DNA of 64,000 nucleotides. Origin: Symbiodinium natans. Its lineage: Eukaryota; Sar; Dinophyceae; Suessiales; Symbiodiniaceae. This document shows, piece after piece, positions 1 through 8,809 of this stretch (positions are counted from its first letter, which is position 1; each line of letters begins with the position of its first letter). Location of the stretch: NCBI GenBank assembly GCA_905221605.1, contig CAJNDS010001391.1, positions 196,501 to 260,500 of the forward strand, in the 5' to 3' direction. The position numbers were made by a program, and so were the translations under genes. Under the pieces are notes generated by a model. The model saw only the letters and a list, made by a program, of their open reading frames with translations. It did no database searches and had not been told where the DNA came from.

Positions 1-111
1 AGGCGGCCTGAGCCGCTGGTCGGAGGTGCGCTGGGATGGTGGCGGCTCGGTGGCGGGCCAGGACCCTAAGCTGTCACACGGTGCGTCTTCCAGGTTAGCG
101 GGAAAACCGAT

Positions 112-930
112 TAGAAAAGTTACTTTTCGAGAAAAGTGGCTTTTCGAGAAAAGTGGCTTTTCGAGAAAAGTGGCTTTTCGCGGACGCGGCGCGCACCAAC
201 GCGGCAAGAAAAACTACTTTTCGCAAAAAGTTGCTTTTCGAGAAAAGTGGCTTTTCGCGGACACCGCGCGCTTCAACGCCGCGAGAAAAGTCACTTTTCG
301 AGAAGAGTGGCTTTTCGAGAAAAGTGGCTTTTCGAGAAAAGTGGCTTTTCGCGGACACCGTGCGCTCCAACGCCGCGAGAAAAGTCACTTTTCGCAAAAA
401 GCGGCTTTTCTAGAAAAGTGGCTTTTCGAGAGATGTGGCTTTTCGCGGACACGGTGCGCGCAACGTCGCGAGAAAAGTCACTTTTCGAGAAAAGTCACTT
501 TTCGAGAAAAGTGGCTTTTCGAGAAAAGTGGCTTTTCGCGGACGCCGCGCGCGCCAACGCGGCGAGAAAAGTCACTTTTCGCAAAAAGTGGCTTTTCGAG
601 AAAAGTGGCTTTTCGCGGACGCGGCGCGCACCAACGCGGCAAGAAAAGCCACTTTTCGCAAAAAGTGGCTTTTCGAGAAAAGTGGCTTTTCGAGAAAAGT
701 GGCTTTTCGGGGACACGGCGCGCGCAACGACGCGAGAAAAGTCACTTTTCCGAAAAGTGGCTTTTCGAGAAAAGCGGCTTTTCGAGAAGAGTGGCTTTTC
801 TGGGATACGGCGCGCGCAACCTCGCGAGAAAAGTCACTTTTCGCAAAAAAGTGGCTTTTCGCGAAAAGTGGCTTTTCGAGAAACGTGGCTTTTCGAGCAA
901 AGTGGTTTTTTGAGACAAGTGGCTTTTGAA
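112..930. repeat. Palindromic satellite array, left copy
   Basis: Tandem array built on a unit close to GAAAAGTGGCTTTTCGA (about 17 bp). The core AAAAGTGGCTTTT, or AAAAGTCACTTTT, is a small inverted repeat with 5-6 bp arms. Every 77-96 bp the run is broken by a GC-rich spacer of the type CGCGGACACGGCGCGC followed by CAACGYSGCGAG (starts near 178, 258, 350, 446, 538, 615, 707, 801), so there is a higher-order unit. The array is open in several frames on both strands; those frames are read here as repeat translation, not genes. Confidence 0.93.
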
Positions 931-1158
931 AGACGCTGTGCGCCCCCACACGGCGCCCACCATTGAAGCAACCAAGAGAACCTCTACGCCTCCCTTTTCC
1001 GCTTCTCTGAGCTATGGCACGGCAAGGCACCCACGGCGGCATTTATACCGGCCTTGATAATCATAGTAGAGCTGGGGGGGGATTCTGGAGTTCTAGTAGC
1101 GGGGTTCACAGCCTGACAGAGTCGCTGTCGAAGATTAAGAGCATTAAGCAAGCCCCGA
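931..1158. other. Spacer between satellite and telomere-like repeats
   Basis: Unique-looking sequence containing a short run of G (near 1071). No coding frame, RNA gene or repeat was recognised. Confidence 0.5.
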
Positions 1159-1160
1159 CG

Positions 1161-1268
1161 ATGTTTAGGGTTTAGGGTTTAGGGTTTAGGGTTTAGGGTT
1201 TAGGGTTTAGGGTTTAGGGTTTAGGGTTTAGGGTTTAGGGTTTATAAGGGTTTAGGGTTTAGGGTTTC
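1161..1268 (+). repeat. Interstitial telomere-like array (TTTAGGG)n
   Basis: About fourteen near-perfect TTTAGGG units, the plant/alveolate-type telomere heptamer, G-rich on the plus strand, with one slightly altered unit (TTTATAAGGG) near 1240. It lies inside the sequence and is followed by C-rich repeats of the opposite orientation. Confidence 0.92.
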
Positions 1269-1319
1269 GAGTTGAGGGTCTGGAGCAAGCCCTCAGGACT
1301 AAGACCCAAGCTCGAAAGC

Positions 1320-1640
1320 CTCCCCCAAACCCCAAACCCGAAAGCCTAAACCCTAAACCCTAAACCCTAAACCGTGGTGCCCAGCAAGTAGCACCCCTAT
1401 TTCCCTTGTTGTCGTTGGGCTAGGATCCCTGAGTCCCCCTTTGAACACGAAGGGCAATTCTCTGTTTGTCCTGAGGCTGCTGGGCCAAGCCCTAAAACCC
1501 TAAACCCTAAACACTAAGCCCTAAACCCTAAACCCTAAACCCTACACCCTACACCCTAAACCCTAAACCCTACACCCTAAACCCTACATAAGCCCTACAC
1601 GCTATAACCATAAACCCTAAACCGTAAACCCTAAACCCTA
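1320..1640 (-). repeat. Degenerate telomere-like array (CCCTAAA)n
   Basis: CCCTAAA units in opposite orientation to the preceding array: a short cluster at about 1320-1372 and a longer degenerate block at about 1490-1640 with variants such as CCCTACA. About 115 bp of other sequence lies between the two clusters. The block is interrupted at 1640/1641 by the LTR element; the same heptamer phase resumes at 8896. Confidence 0.88.
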
Positions 1641-1927
1641 TACGGGGGGACAACCAAGGAAGGAAATCAACTCCCCTAATCGCCCTGAACTTATATTTCC
1701 CAGATCGAACCAAGAAACAACCAAGAACACGGATAAGAGCAACCCAGGGGGGAAGGAAAGGGGAAAGGAATCCACACCCTTACCAAACCCTAAGAACCCA
1801 GGCACTACTTTTTGAACTTGTGGCTTTCTGTTCAAGCCCATCTTGAGCCAAATACGATTACCGGGTTCATTAACCCTTCCAACTTCCAACACTAACTCCT
1901 TTCTACAATACCAATTGCAGCTCCGCA
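1641..1927 (-). repeat. 3' LTR of the retrotransposon
   Basis: This 287-bp terminal repeat matches 8609-8895 without a visible difference. It is the 3' LTR because the element is on the minus strand. It contains TTTGGCTCAAG (1852-1842, minus), like the 3' end of the dinoflagellate spliced leader, followed directly by ATG. Confidence 0.9.
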
Positions 1928-1939
1928 CTCCCCCTGTCC
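1928..1939 (-). other. Polypurine tract
   Basis: GGACAGGGGGAG on the minus strand abuts the TG start of the 3' LTR, the expected place for plus-strand DNA priming during reverse transcription. Confidence 0.7.
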
Positions 1940-2297
1940 TAGGATTTCCTAGGACACATTGGAGATGCAGATCTTTTGGCCAAAAACTGCCATTACGGCA
2001 GCAGCCAGCTGCTTGAAATGCAAATTGTGGTTTAACGTCTTCCAGGACGGAATTATAGCACATTGGCTAACCTACTACCCATAGAGAATCTTTTTTCACC
2101 TTGATCCTCTCATCACTGAAGACTCCTTGGCCTTCTTCACCACAAACCGTGGTCTTCGCTACGCGAAAAACTACTGACTCCTACTATCAGGGATTTCCAT
2201 ACCCTTAATAGTAACCACCACATTGTCAGCACATTGGCTGTTCCAGCGCACCGGTCTCCAGAAAGAGAAAAACCATCCCTTCATCCATACCATCCAA
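1940..2297 (-). other. 3' untranslated part of the retrotransposon
   Basis: This is the stretch between the end of the lysine-rich frame and the polypurine tract. A second frame (minus, 2171-2494) overlaps it but has no recognisable domain. No further motif was seen. Confidence 0.5.
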
Positions 2298-3167
2298 TCA
2301 CTTCTTTTTCCGATTGTTGGCAATCTTGAGGTGAAGTTGCAGCAGAATATACTCCAGGTCCGAAATCGTAAGAATAGGATCCTGTATGCCCCTTTGAATT
2401 GAGGATACCAATCCTTCTCTCTTTGCGTCCTCAATCGCCTGGCAAGATTGACCCAGCTCTTCATTCGCATTGGCAGACCCTGGTGCCTCCGCATCGGATG
2501 GACGATCCTTTTCCTCAGGATCTTGCACCATTACCACCTCTTCTTTTTTGGGACTCTGACTTTTCTCCTTCTTCTTTGTCTTTCCACCGACATTTGACTT
2601 TGTGCGCGTCTTCGAGGATTTTTCCACTGCAGAAGCCACCACATTGGATGTTGATCCACCCTTCTCAATGATCGTCGGCATCTTCTTCGGCTTTGGAACC
2701 ATGAGAGTGTAAGGATCTTCGATAGCTGCAGCTTTCCTCTTCTTTTTTACCTTTTTCTTCTCCTCCTCAACGGCAACCTCCGTCTCCGAAGTCTCAACCA
2801 CTTCTTTTTCGGCAGGAATATCTTTGCTGGACTCCCCTTCTAGGGACCTCTTTTTCCCTTTTTTGGGATCCTTTTCTTCTCCCAAATTGGCTCGCTCATA
2901 CCATATCCTCAGGTCATTGACCCATTCTTCCACCTCCGCGAGCGAAACATCATACGACTTCACTACTTCGAGAAGTTCCAGCACTGACAACATTTCAGTG
3001 GTCCACGAAACCCATACTTGATCCATTTGGTCAGCATCTCCAGTGAACTTCAGGAGTTTAAACAATGGGTCCGCCTCTGCTCGAGCCAAATCTGGCTTGC
3101 CACCGGAGAGAAATGAAATCGCCTCCATCAACAGTTCCGTCATCTTGGTCTCTTCGTCATAAACCAT
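2298..3167 (-). CDS. Lysine-rich ORF2 of the LTR element
   Basis: 289 codons from the first ATG. The frame stays open upstream to about 3275, so it overlaps the last ~80 nt of ORF1 in the +1 frame; the ORF1 stop lies in the context TCC TGA. The N-terminal ~90 residues look folded (helical, with tryptophans). The rest is low-complexity and highly charged, with several KKKRK-type basic clusters (possible nuclear localisation or nucleic-acid binding), ending in a short hydrophobic helix and NNRKKK. No family is recognised. It lies where pol would be in an autonomous element. It could be a separate protein or the C-terminal extension of ORF1 made by frameshifting. Confidence 0.7.
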   Translation of the reverse strand: MVYDEETKMTELLMEAISFLSGGKPDLARAEADPLFKLLKFTGDADQMDQVWVSWTTEMLSVLELLEVVKSYDVSLAEVEEWVNDLRIWYERANLGEEKDPKKGKKRSLEGESSKDIPAEKEVVETSETEVAVEEEKKKVKKKRKAAAIEDPYTLMVPKPKKMPTIIEKGGSTSNVVASAVEKSSKTRTKSNVGGKTKKKEKSQSPKKEEVVMVQDPEEKDRPSDAEAPGSANANEELGQSCQAIEDAKREGLVSSIQRGIQDPILTISDLEYILLQLHLKIANNRKKK

Positions 3168-3195
3168 AAAATCCTCCTCATCATCATCGAACTGT

Positions 3196-6100
3196 TCAGG
3201 AGGGATCTCCTTTTCTCCACCATTTGCACCAGACTTTCTCCTTGGACCATCCCTTGGGGATGGTCCACCTCACACCAGTTGCATCATGCGAGAACCCACA
3301 ATCCTTTCCAGCGAAACATTCTCTCCCTGCCACATAGTATTTGCACCAATATGAATGTAGCACCACATCATCTTCGGAATGGATGAATTTGCAGTCGTCA
3401 CCAAATTTGCAGCGATCTTTCCCTTTGCCAAACCAATAGCAGAAACCCTTCTTCCTCTTCTCCAAGCGCTCTGCCTCATACCGGTCCATAGGGCGACTGT
3501 GCTCTACATGAACATTGCCATGTACCTGGGGACTGCTCCCTTCACCCGACGTGCTATCAGTATTTGGTGCTTGGAGTACAGCTGGAAAACCTGGCCTTGG
3601 TCCTACCACCTTCATGATCGGTTTTCCGCCAACTCCTGAGCCATGCTGAGACGATCCAAAAACATTGAACATCTTCGTGAAGGCCTTCCTAGCGCCAATC
3701 TTCTGCACCCTTTTGATTGGACGTTTCATTGCTCCAACCTTGCATCCAGATGCATTCAAACGACGCAACCTTCTAAACCCAACTCTATGTCCCTTCTTCC
3801 AAAGAGCCATAAGAATTTTAGAGGCAGTGACATTCTCCACCTCTACCTTTTCCAATGATCCCTCACTTCCCGGAACAAACCCATCCATCTCTGAAGACCT
3901 TTCCATCTTTTTTGACACCACTTCGTCAAGGTAGTCTTCTGAAATCCAGGGAAAGTTCCCCTTAGAGGAAGGATTGTCATCATTGTTTGGTCCTTCACCA
4001 GGATATCCTTTGGTGCTGTCAAAGATCTTACCAGTAGTGCGGTCCTGCATAGAGAAATTCGAAGCCACGCGGGAGTACACTGACCACAAGAAAATCCTTG
4101 TGTCCGCCAGTCTGGATGACCCACTGGATTTCTCCTCTTCCGGAGAAACTTCTGGCGCTTTGCCCTTCCCTCCAGTGTCACCGCTTGTCTCACCTCCAGC
4201 ATCTTCAATGGGAATAAGGGATTCATTGTTCCCTTGATCAAGCACCGCATCCTCTAGTCCAAGAACTTCCAGCATCGCTGTCGAAGGATCCACCTCCTCA
4301 TCCGCATCGTCGTCCATCCTTCTCCAGAGAGCCTCCAATTGGTCCGCACAAGTCGCCGCTTGAAGAAACTCCATCAACCGAGCCCTCCCGCGCTGCCAGA
4401 GAAATTCTGAAACCATCACCGACCCTTGTGCTCCCAGATTCAGGAATGGGTGAACCATTTTGGCTACCCTCGCCATAAGTTCAATATGAACTTCCATGCC
4501 TGGACTGCGGCTCCAATCATAGGCAATTGCCTCCATAGCAGTACCAAACTTGTCCGTATTCTTGAATTCCCCTTCCAGACCAGGAGACAACAAGGCACCC
4601 ATCACCGAAAGAGGGTAATTCCCCACCGCCGGCAAGCACGGGTTGTCATGGAACGAATGATGCAGGTCAGTATAATGTCCTTGATCTCTCCTTTGAAAAA
4701 GGAGTGTTCCAGTCCCTAGCTGGGCATTCATTTCATCCACTTGAACCATTTCAGCACATATCCTCTGTGCCAGGTGCGCCATTGCTGGCCAGACGGTACG
4801 ATCGGTCAGACCGCGACGCATAACCCAATCAGTTGTTGGCGACTGGATCAGCGTTCCTGGATCATACACCATAACCATTGCACCGTCTCCCATTGACTGA
4901 TCAGCATCGTCCTCCAGTGCCAGGTTCTCATCCTGTTCGCTTGCACCCTCGGATGACATGCTAATAACCAAATTTCGATCCATCTTATTGGACCCTTTTT
5001 GGCAATCTCTTTGCCCCATTGGCAACTTGCCAACTGCAACCTTCCAATAAATTCGAGTCAGAAGGCCTTTCACCAGCAATTGCTGAAGGTCACTCCTCAC
5101 CGGACCACCATCCAACATCTTCGCATCATTACCACGGAGATCATTGCTCCCGCCTTCTCCTTCTTTTTGGTCGGTCTCCTCGCCAGAAATCTGTACTGCT
5201 CCTTCCGGCGCCGTCTCCTGTCCAGCCACTTCATGCCCAGGAAGAACTTGAGCGCTTTCAGAGACATTCACCTGTCCAGCAGCACCTTGCCCAGGTAAAA
5301 CCTCATCCGTGGAGCCCACCGCCAGCGAACCAACCATAACTGAACCATCCCTTGTTCTTTTTTGAGACCGTTCAGCTCGACGAGAAGGTTGTGGTAGCGA
5401 AAAAACTTGAGAAGTCACTTCTTGGCGGGTCTCCCCCCGCGACGCTTTGTCGCGCCCTTCGCCAAGGTGAACCGATTTTTTCGGCCCAGCATTGGAGCCT
5501 GAAGAACCACTTTGTGGAACATTGCCACGACTCGCAGTTCTCCACGAATCCCTTTCTTGCAAAAAGATTTCCTTCAGGCGTTGTACCGCATTGGTCTCCT
5601 CCTCGCTTGAATCGCTTGAGGAAGCGGCATACGAGACCAAAGCCTCCGCCTGGTCATCATCATCCACCACATCTGCCCACGCTCTGCTGAATGGATACGA
5701 CAAACCACCACGAGGTTTCACCGGCTCCAGTGGCTTCGGTTTTTCCACCACTTCCGCCAGTTGCACTCGTCGTTGTGACCGAGATCGTGGCACCTGTCGC
5801 ACCTGTTTTTTGTCCAGCAAGGGCCTTCCCCTTCTTACAGGGTTTGATCTTGACCGATACTTTTTCGTTGGTGGATTCACCGGCGGCATTCCAACTCCCA
5901 CCAACCGCAGCTTCTGTACGCACAACGGAGACCTCTGCGCAAGCGTCCAACCATCACGGTACCTGACCTTATCAAAAAGCTCCCGATAGGAACCTCTCGG
6001 CATAGTTTTTGCACCGGAGTCTTCAGCTTCACGCACCTGAGTGAGGGTTCGCACCGCCGCTCTTCCAGTCCCTTTGTTCCCAGAAGATTGTTGTACCCGT

Positions 6101-8394
6101 ACAGATGCATCAGAAGGAACTGCCTTTTCCGGTCCTCCCGGCCGATATCGGACATCACCCACCAATTGCAGAATTTTGCATGCGGTCACTTTGTTGATCC
6201 CTTTGTCAACCAAATCTTCCACAAAGATGAACTCTTGCAAGTCCGACACATTGGTCACACCAAGCGTAATCATCACCTCACTTACATGAGGGGTATACAC
6301 CCACAGGTGCGCGTTGCGAGCCATCCAATTTTCAATTGGCTCCTCCGGATTTTGAAGCTGAGTACCAGTGGATGCAGCCACCGAATTCTTTTGTTCATCA
6401 GCTTCTGCTTCATCCAGAGTACCTTTTTCACCATCTTTTTGTGACACATTGGTCATTTGCAGTGCTTTTGGTGCCGAGGATGAGGAAGATTCAGCTCCCC
6501 CACTTGCAGGTGGCTGAAACGTGCTTCTATCCGTAATCTCCCATCCTCTCTCTTTTTCAAACCGGACCTGATTGGCCACCTGTACCAAGTGTTTCAGGAG
6601 CGACAGCCGCTCCTCTGACATCTCGTCATGGGAGTACTTGCAGAAATTTAACCCTTTCCGGCAACGTCCTCGGAGGTAATAATCGAAACAGCAATTGTGG
6701 AACCCTGCGTCCCTTAGTGACTTCCTGGAAGCATTGTCCCAAGATTTGCCGGGCTCCCAAGTCCCTTCCAATGCTATGTCATCGTTGTGAAGGTACCTGC
6801 ATGCAGTCCCATATTTACAACCACCTTGATTGTAATACAGACACAGCCGACCTTTTGGCTCACCTGACGTAGGCTCACCCTTTGATGCACCTTTGCCAAA
6901 ATTGTACTTGGCCCGGAAGGCTAAATCCTCCCGCTCCTGCTGTGCCTCATCCACTGTACCTTCCTCTGTGGGAGGGTCACCGATGTTCCCGTCCTCATCA
7001 TCAGCTTCTTGGCTATTCTTTGGATCAGTTGACCCCCCTTCTGGCCAACCTTCACCGTACCGACGATGCTCATAGGGACACCCATCGCCATTGCGACACC
7101 TTCCCTTATTGAAGAACCTGCACAGCTTGCTGTAACCAGGTGACAACACCGTCTTTGGTGTCATGTAAGCCTTTTTGTACTGGTCAGGATCCATGTAGGC
7201 TTCCATTGGCTTGTTCTCCCTTTTGCTCATGGATTGCACTGCACCATCAAGCTCCTGCAAAAATAGCTTGGTGTCCAACCAAAGCGCGTTCCAAAACTCA
7301 TCTTCCCCTTGATTCAGCACCGTTGCCACCGCTTCACCCACAACTGGTCGAGAAAATCTCCTTTTTCTGCATGCCAGTTCGAAAAGCGCGTTGTGGTACT
7401 GTTTTCGGGAAAAAGTGGTTAACTTCCCCAAGCCTGTGCTTTCTGTACCATCAGGCTTCCAACCATCATCTTGCAAGATGCCATACGCGCGCCGAGCTTC
7501 CGCATTGAGGAATGCCTGATCCGCAACACACTCCTGTAAATCTTCCATCGGCCGACCTAACAGCATCCCAGTAATTTTGCCAACATAGGCTTCCTCTTCA
7601 TTTCCATTCTCCAGAAGAGCTTTGTAGATCTTTTCTCCATAAAGTTGCCTTTCTTCTCGTTCTTCAGAAGACAACTCCTGTACCACAAGCTCTTCATCGG
7701 ATTGCTCTTCCTCCTGTTTCCAGTCCCATTGACCGTTGGAATCTTGGTACCATTGACCAGCATACCATGAATCCGTCCACCACGTACTCCAGCCGCTGGG
7801 TTTCCACTTCCGCAGCGTCGAAGAAGAGTCCTCCACGTCCTCTTCCAAAACCAGAAAGGTGTCCAAGATTATGGCACCATCATCTTCCACTCGTTTCACT
7901 GTTCCATTGACAGTATCACCAAACTTGAACTGATATGCATTGTTCCCTTCTGCAGGAATCAATACATTCATATCCCCATGGTCCAAAAAGGCTCCATACC
8001 CATTGATGCAGCGCACCAGACCCATGATCTCATCTCCCTCTTGATAGCAATGTGGCCCAGGTGACTCCAAGGCTCCCGCTCGGGGCACTTTCTTTACACG
8101 CTCTTCAGAAACCATCTCTGTATCATCGGCTCCTGGCGCATCCTTTGTCTTCACCTTTGGGTCACACTGCTCGTCCTGCTCCACGAGTCCCACAAGCTCA
8201 TCTTTTTTGTGCTCCTGGATTTCAGGACCTCCCTTTTTCTCCGCCAACGGCTTTGCCTCATCTACTATAGTTCGCTCGGTGTCGACTTCCGGTGAACTTC
8301 CAGACGGCAACGCTTCTCCCTTCATGGGAATGGACCCATCATTGGAGTCCTTTGTCTCACCTTCTGCAGCAGGCAAATCTTCTTCTTTCTGCAA
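3196..8394 (-). CDS. CCCH zinc-finger gag-like ORF1 of the LTR element
   Basis: An open frame of about 1,730 codons. No ATG opens it: the frame is closed upstream by TGA, position 8394 is TTG, and the first ATG is at about codon 24. Residues ~118-185 resemble an S1/cold-shock fold (GDEIMGLVRCINGYGAFLDH). Residues ~197-226 are tryptophan-rich. Five CCCH fingers follow the C-x7/8-C-x5-C-x3-H type: at ~425-443, 518-536, 568-589, and near the C-terminus at ~1652-1672 and ~1683-1703. The spacers are acidic and disordered, with a helical block around 1200-1420. It has no D-D-D/YxDD or integrase HHCC motif. The role is inferred as an RNA-binding capsid (Gag)-like protein. The upstream frame (8357-8809) enters ORF1 only by a +1 shift, so translation probably starts in that frame. 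Confidence 0.8.
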   Translation of the reverse strand: MQKEEDLPAAEGETKDSNDGSIPMKGEALPSGSSPEVDTERTIVDEAKPLAEKKGGPEIQEHKKDELVGLVEQDEQCDPKVKTKDAPGADDTEMVSEERVKKVPRAGALESPGPHCYQEGDEIMGLVRCINGYGAFLDHGDMNVLIPAEGNNAYQFKFGDTVNGTVKRVEDDGAIILDTFLVLEEDVEDSSSTLRKWKPSGWSTWWTDSWYAGQWYQDSNGQWDWKQEEEQSDEELVVQELSSEEREERQLYGEKIYKALLENGNEEEAYVGKITGMLLGRPMEDLQECVADQAFLNAEARRAYGILQDDGWKPDGTESTGLGKLTTFSRKQYHNALFELACRKRRFSRPVVGEAVATVLNQGEDEFWNALWLDTKLFLQELDGAVQSMSKRENKPMEAYMDPDQYKKAYMTPKTVLSPGYSKLCRFFNKGRCRNGDGCPYEHRRYGEGWPEGGSTDPKNSQEADDEDGNIGDPPTEEGTVDEAQQEREDLAFRAKYNFGKGASKGEPTSGEPKGRLCLYYNQGGCKYGTACRYLHNDDIALEGTWEPGKSWDNASRKSLRDAGFHNCCFDYYLRGRCRKGLNFCKYSHDEMSEERLSLLKHLVQVANQVRFEKERGWEITDRSTFQPPASGGAESSSSSAPKALQMTNVSQKDGEKGTLDEAEADEQKNSVAASTGTQLQNPEEPIENWMARNAHLWVYTPHVSEVMITLGVTNVSDLQEFIFVEDLVDKGINKVTACKILQLVGDVRYRPGGPEKAVPSDASVRVQQSSGNKGTGRAAVRTLTQVREAEDSGAKTMPRGSYRELFDKVRYRDGWTLAQRSPLCVQKLRLVGVGMPPVNPPTKKYRSRSNPVRRGRPLLDKKQVRQVPRSRSQRRVQLAEVVEKPKPLEPVKPRGGLSYPFSRAWADVVDDDDQAEALVSYAASSSDSSEEETNAVQRLKEIFLQERDSWRTASRGNVPQSGSSGSNAGPKKSVHLGEGRDKASRGETRQEVTSQVFSLPQPSRRAERSQKRTRDGSVMVGSLAVGSTDEVLPGQGAAGQVNVSESAQVLPGHEVAGQETAPEGAVQISGEETDQKEGEGGSNDLRGNDAKMLDGGPVRSDLQQLLVKGLLTRIYWKVAVGKLPMGQRDCQKGSNKMDRNLVISMSSEGASEQDENLALEDDADQSMGDGAMVMVYDPGTLIQSPTTDWVMRRGLTDRTVWPAMAHLAQRICAEMVQVDEMNAQLGTGTLLFQRRDQGHYTDLHHSFHDNPCLPAVGNYPLSVMGALLSPGLEGEFKNTDKFGTAMEAIAYDWSRSPGMEVHIELMARVAKMVHPFLNLGAQGSVMVSEFLWQRGRARLMEFLQAATCADQLEALWRRMDDDADEEVDPSTAMLEVLGLEDAVLDQGNNESLIPIEDAGGETSGDTGGKGKAPEVSPEEEKSSGSSRLADTRIFLWSVYSRVASNFSMQDRTTGKIFDSTKGYPGEGPNNDDNPSSKGNFPWISEDYLDEVVSKKMERSSEMDGFVPGSEGSLEKVEVENVTASKILMALWKKGHRVGFRRLRRLNASGCKVGAMKRPIKRVQKIGARKAFTKMFNVFGSSQHGSGVGGKPIMKVVGPRPGFPAVLQAPNTDSTSGEGSSPQVHGNVHVEHSRPMDRYEAERLEKRKKGFCYWFGKGKDRCKFGDDCKFIHSEDDVVLHSYWCKYYVAGRECFAGKDCGFSHDATGVRWTIPKGWSKEKVWCKWWRKGDPS

Positions 8395-8809
8395 CCAAGG
8401 CCTCTTCCAGATGTACTTCAGCGTCGGGAATCACCTCTTCCAACACCGATCTTTCACCCAGAGACTCAGCTGCACCATTTCCAGCTCCACCATCTTGTCC
8501 ACCATCCGAGGCAAGTTGGAGCCATCGCTTCGGAGAAGGCATTGCTTCTTGATCCCAAAACCTTGAAAGAACACTTAACCGCAGGGAACCTAATTTGGGC
8601 TCATAACCTACGGGGGGACAACCAAGGAAGGAAATCAACTCCCCTAATCGCCCTGAACTTATATTTCCCAGATCGAACCAAGAAACAACCAAGAACACGG
8701 ATAAGAGCAACCCAGGGGGGAAGGAAAGGGGAAAGGAATCCACACCCTTACCAAACCCTAAGAACCCAGGCACTACTTTTTGAACTTGTGGCTTTCTGTT
8801 CAAGCCCAT
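8357..8809 (-). CDS. LTR-derived leader ORF0, overlapping ORF1
   Basis: A 150-codon frame starting at an ATG that immediately follows the spliced-leader-like TTTGGCTCAAG in the 5' LTR. It reads through the rest of the LTR and the primer site, and includes a second ATG at 8542 (MPSPKRWLQLAS). It stops at 8357 in the context AGA AGG TGA. It overlaps the start of ORF1, which is in the +1 frame and lacks its own upstream ATG. It may supply the N-terminus of ORF1 by frameshifting, or be an upstream ORF. The hydrophobic stretch (PPGLLLSVFLVVSWF) is LTR-encoded and may be fortuitous. Confidence 0.5.
   Translation of the reverse strand: MGLNRKPQVQKVVPGFLGFGKGVDSFPLSFPPGLLLSVFLVVSWFDLGNISSGRLGELISFLGCPPVGYEPKLGSLRLSVLSRFWDQEAMPSPKRWLQLASDGGQDGGAGNGAAESLGERSVLEEVIPDAEVHLEEALVAERRRFACCRR
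8597..8608 (-). other. Primer-binding site (half tRNA-Met type)
   Basis: GGTTATGAGCCC directly follows the 5' LTR. Its complement GGGCTCATAACC looks like the anticodon arm (CAU) of a methionine tRNA. Drosophila copia and related elements prime on this internal half-tRNA site rather than on the tRNA 3' end. Confidence 0.7.

Noticed and set aside
26..966. Long overlapping open frames (up to ~295 codons) rich in FSRKVAFREKWLF
   Set aside because: They are translations of the palindromic satellite in several frames and both strands. No start context and no domain.
1161..1640. A real chromosome end
   Set aside because: The repeats are internal, of both orientations and flanked by other sequence, so they are interstitial.
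3379..8552. Many plus-strand frames antisense to the retrotransposon ORF1
   Set aside because: Shadow frames of the 1,730-codon minus-strand ORF; no domain or codon signal of their own.
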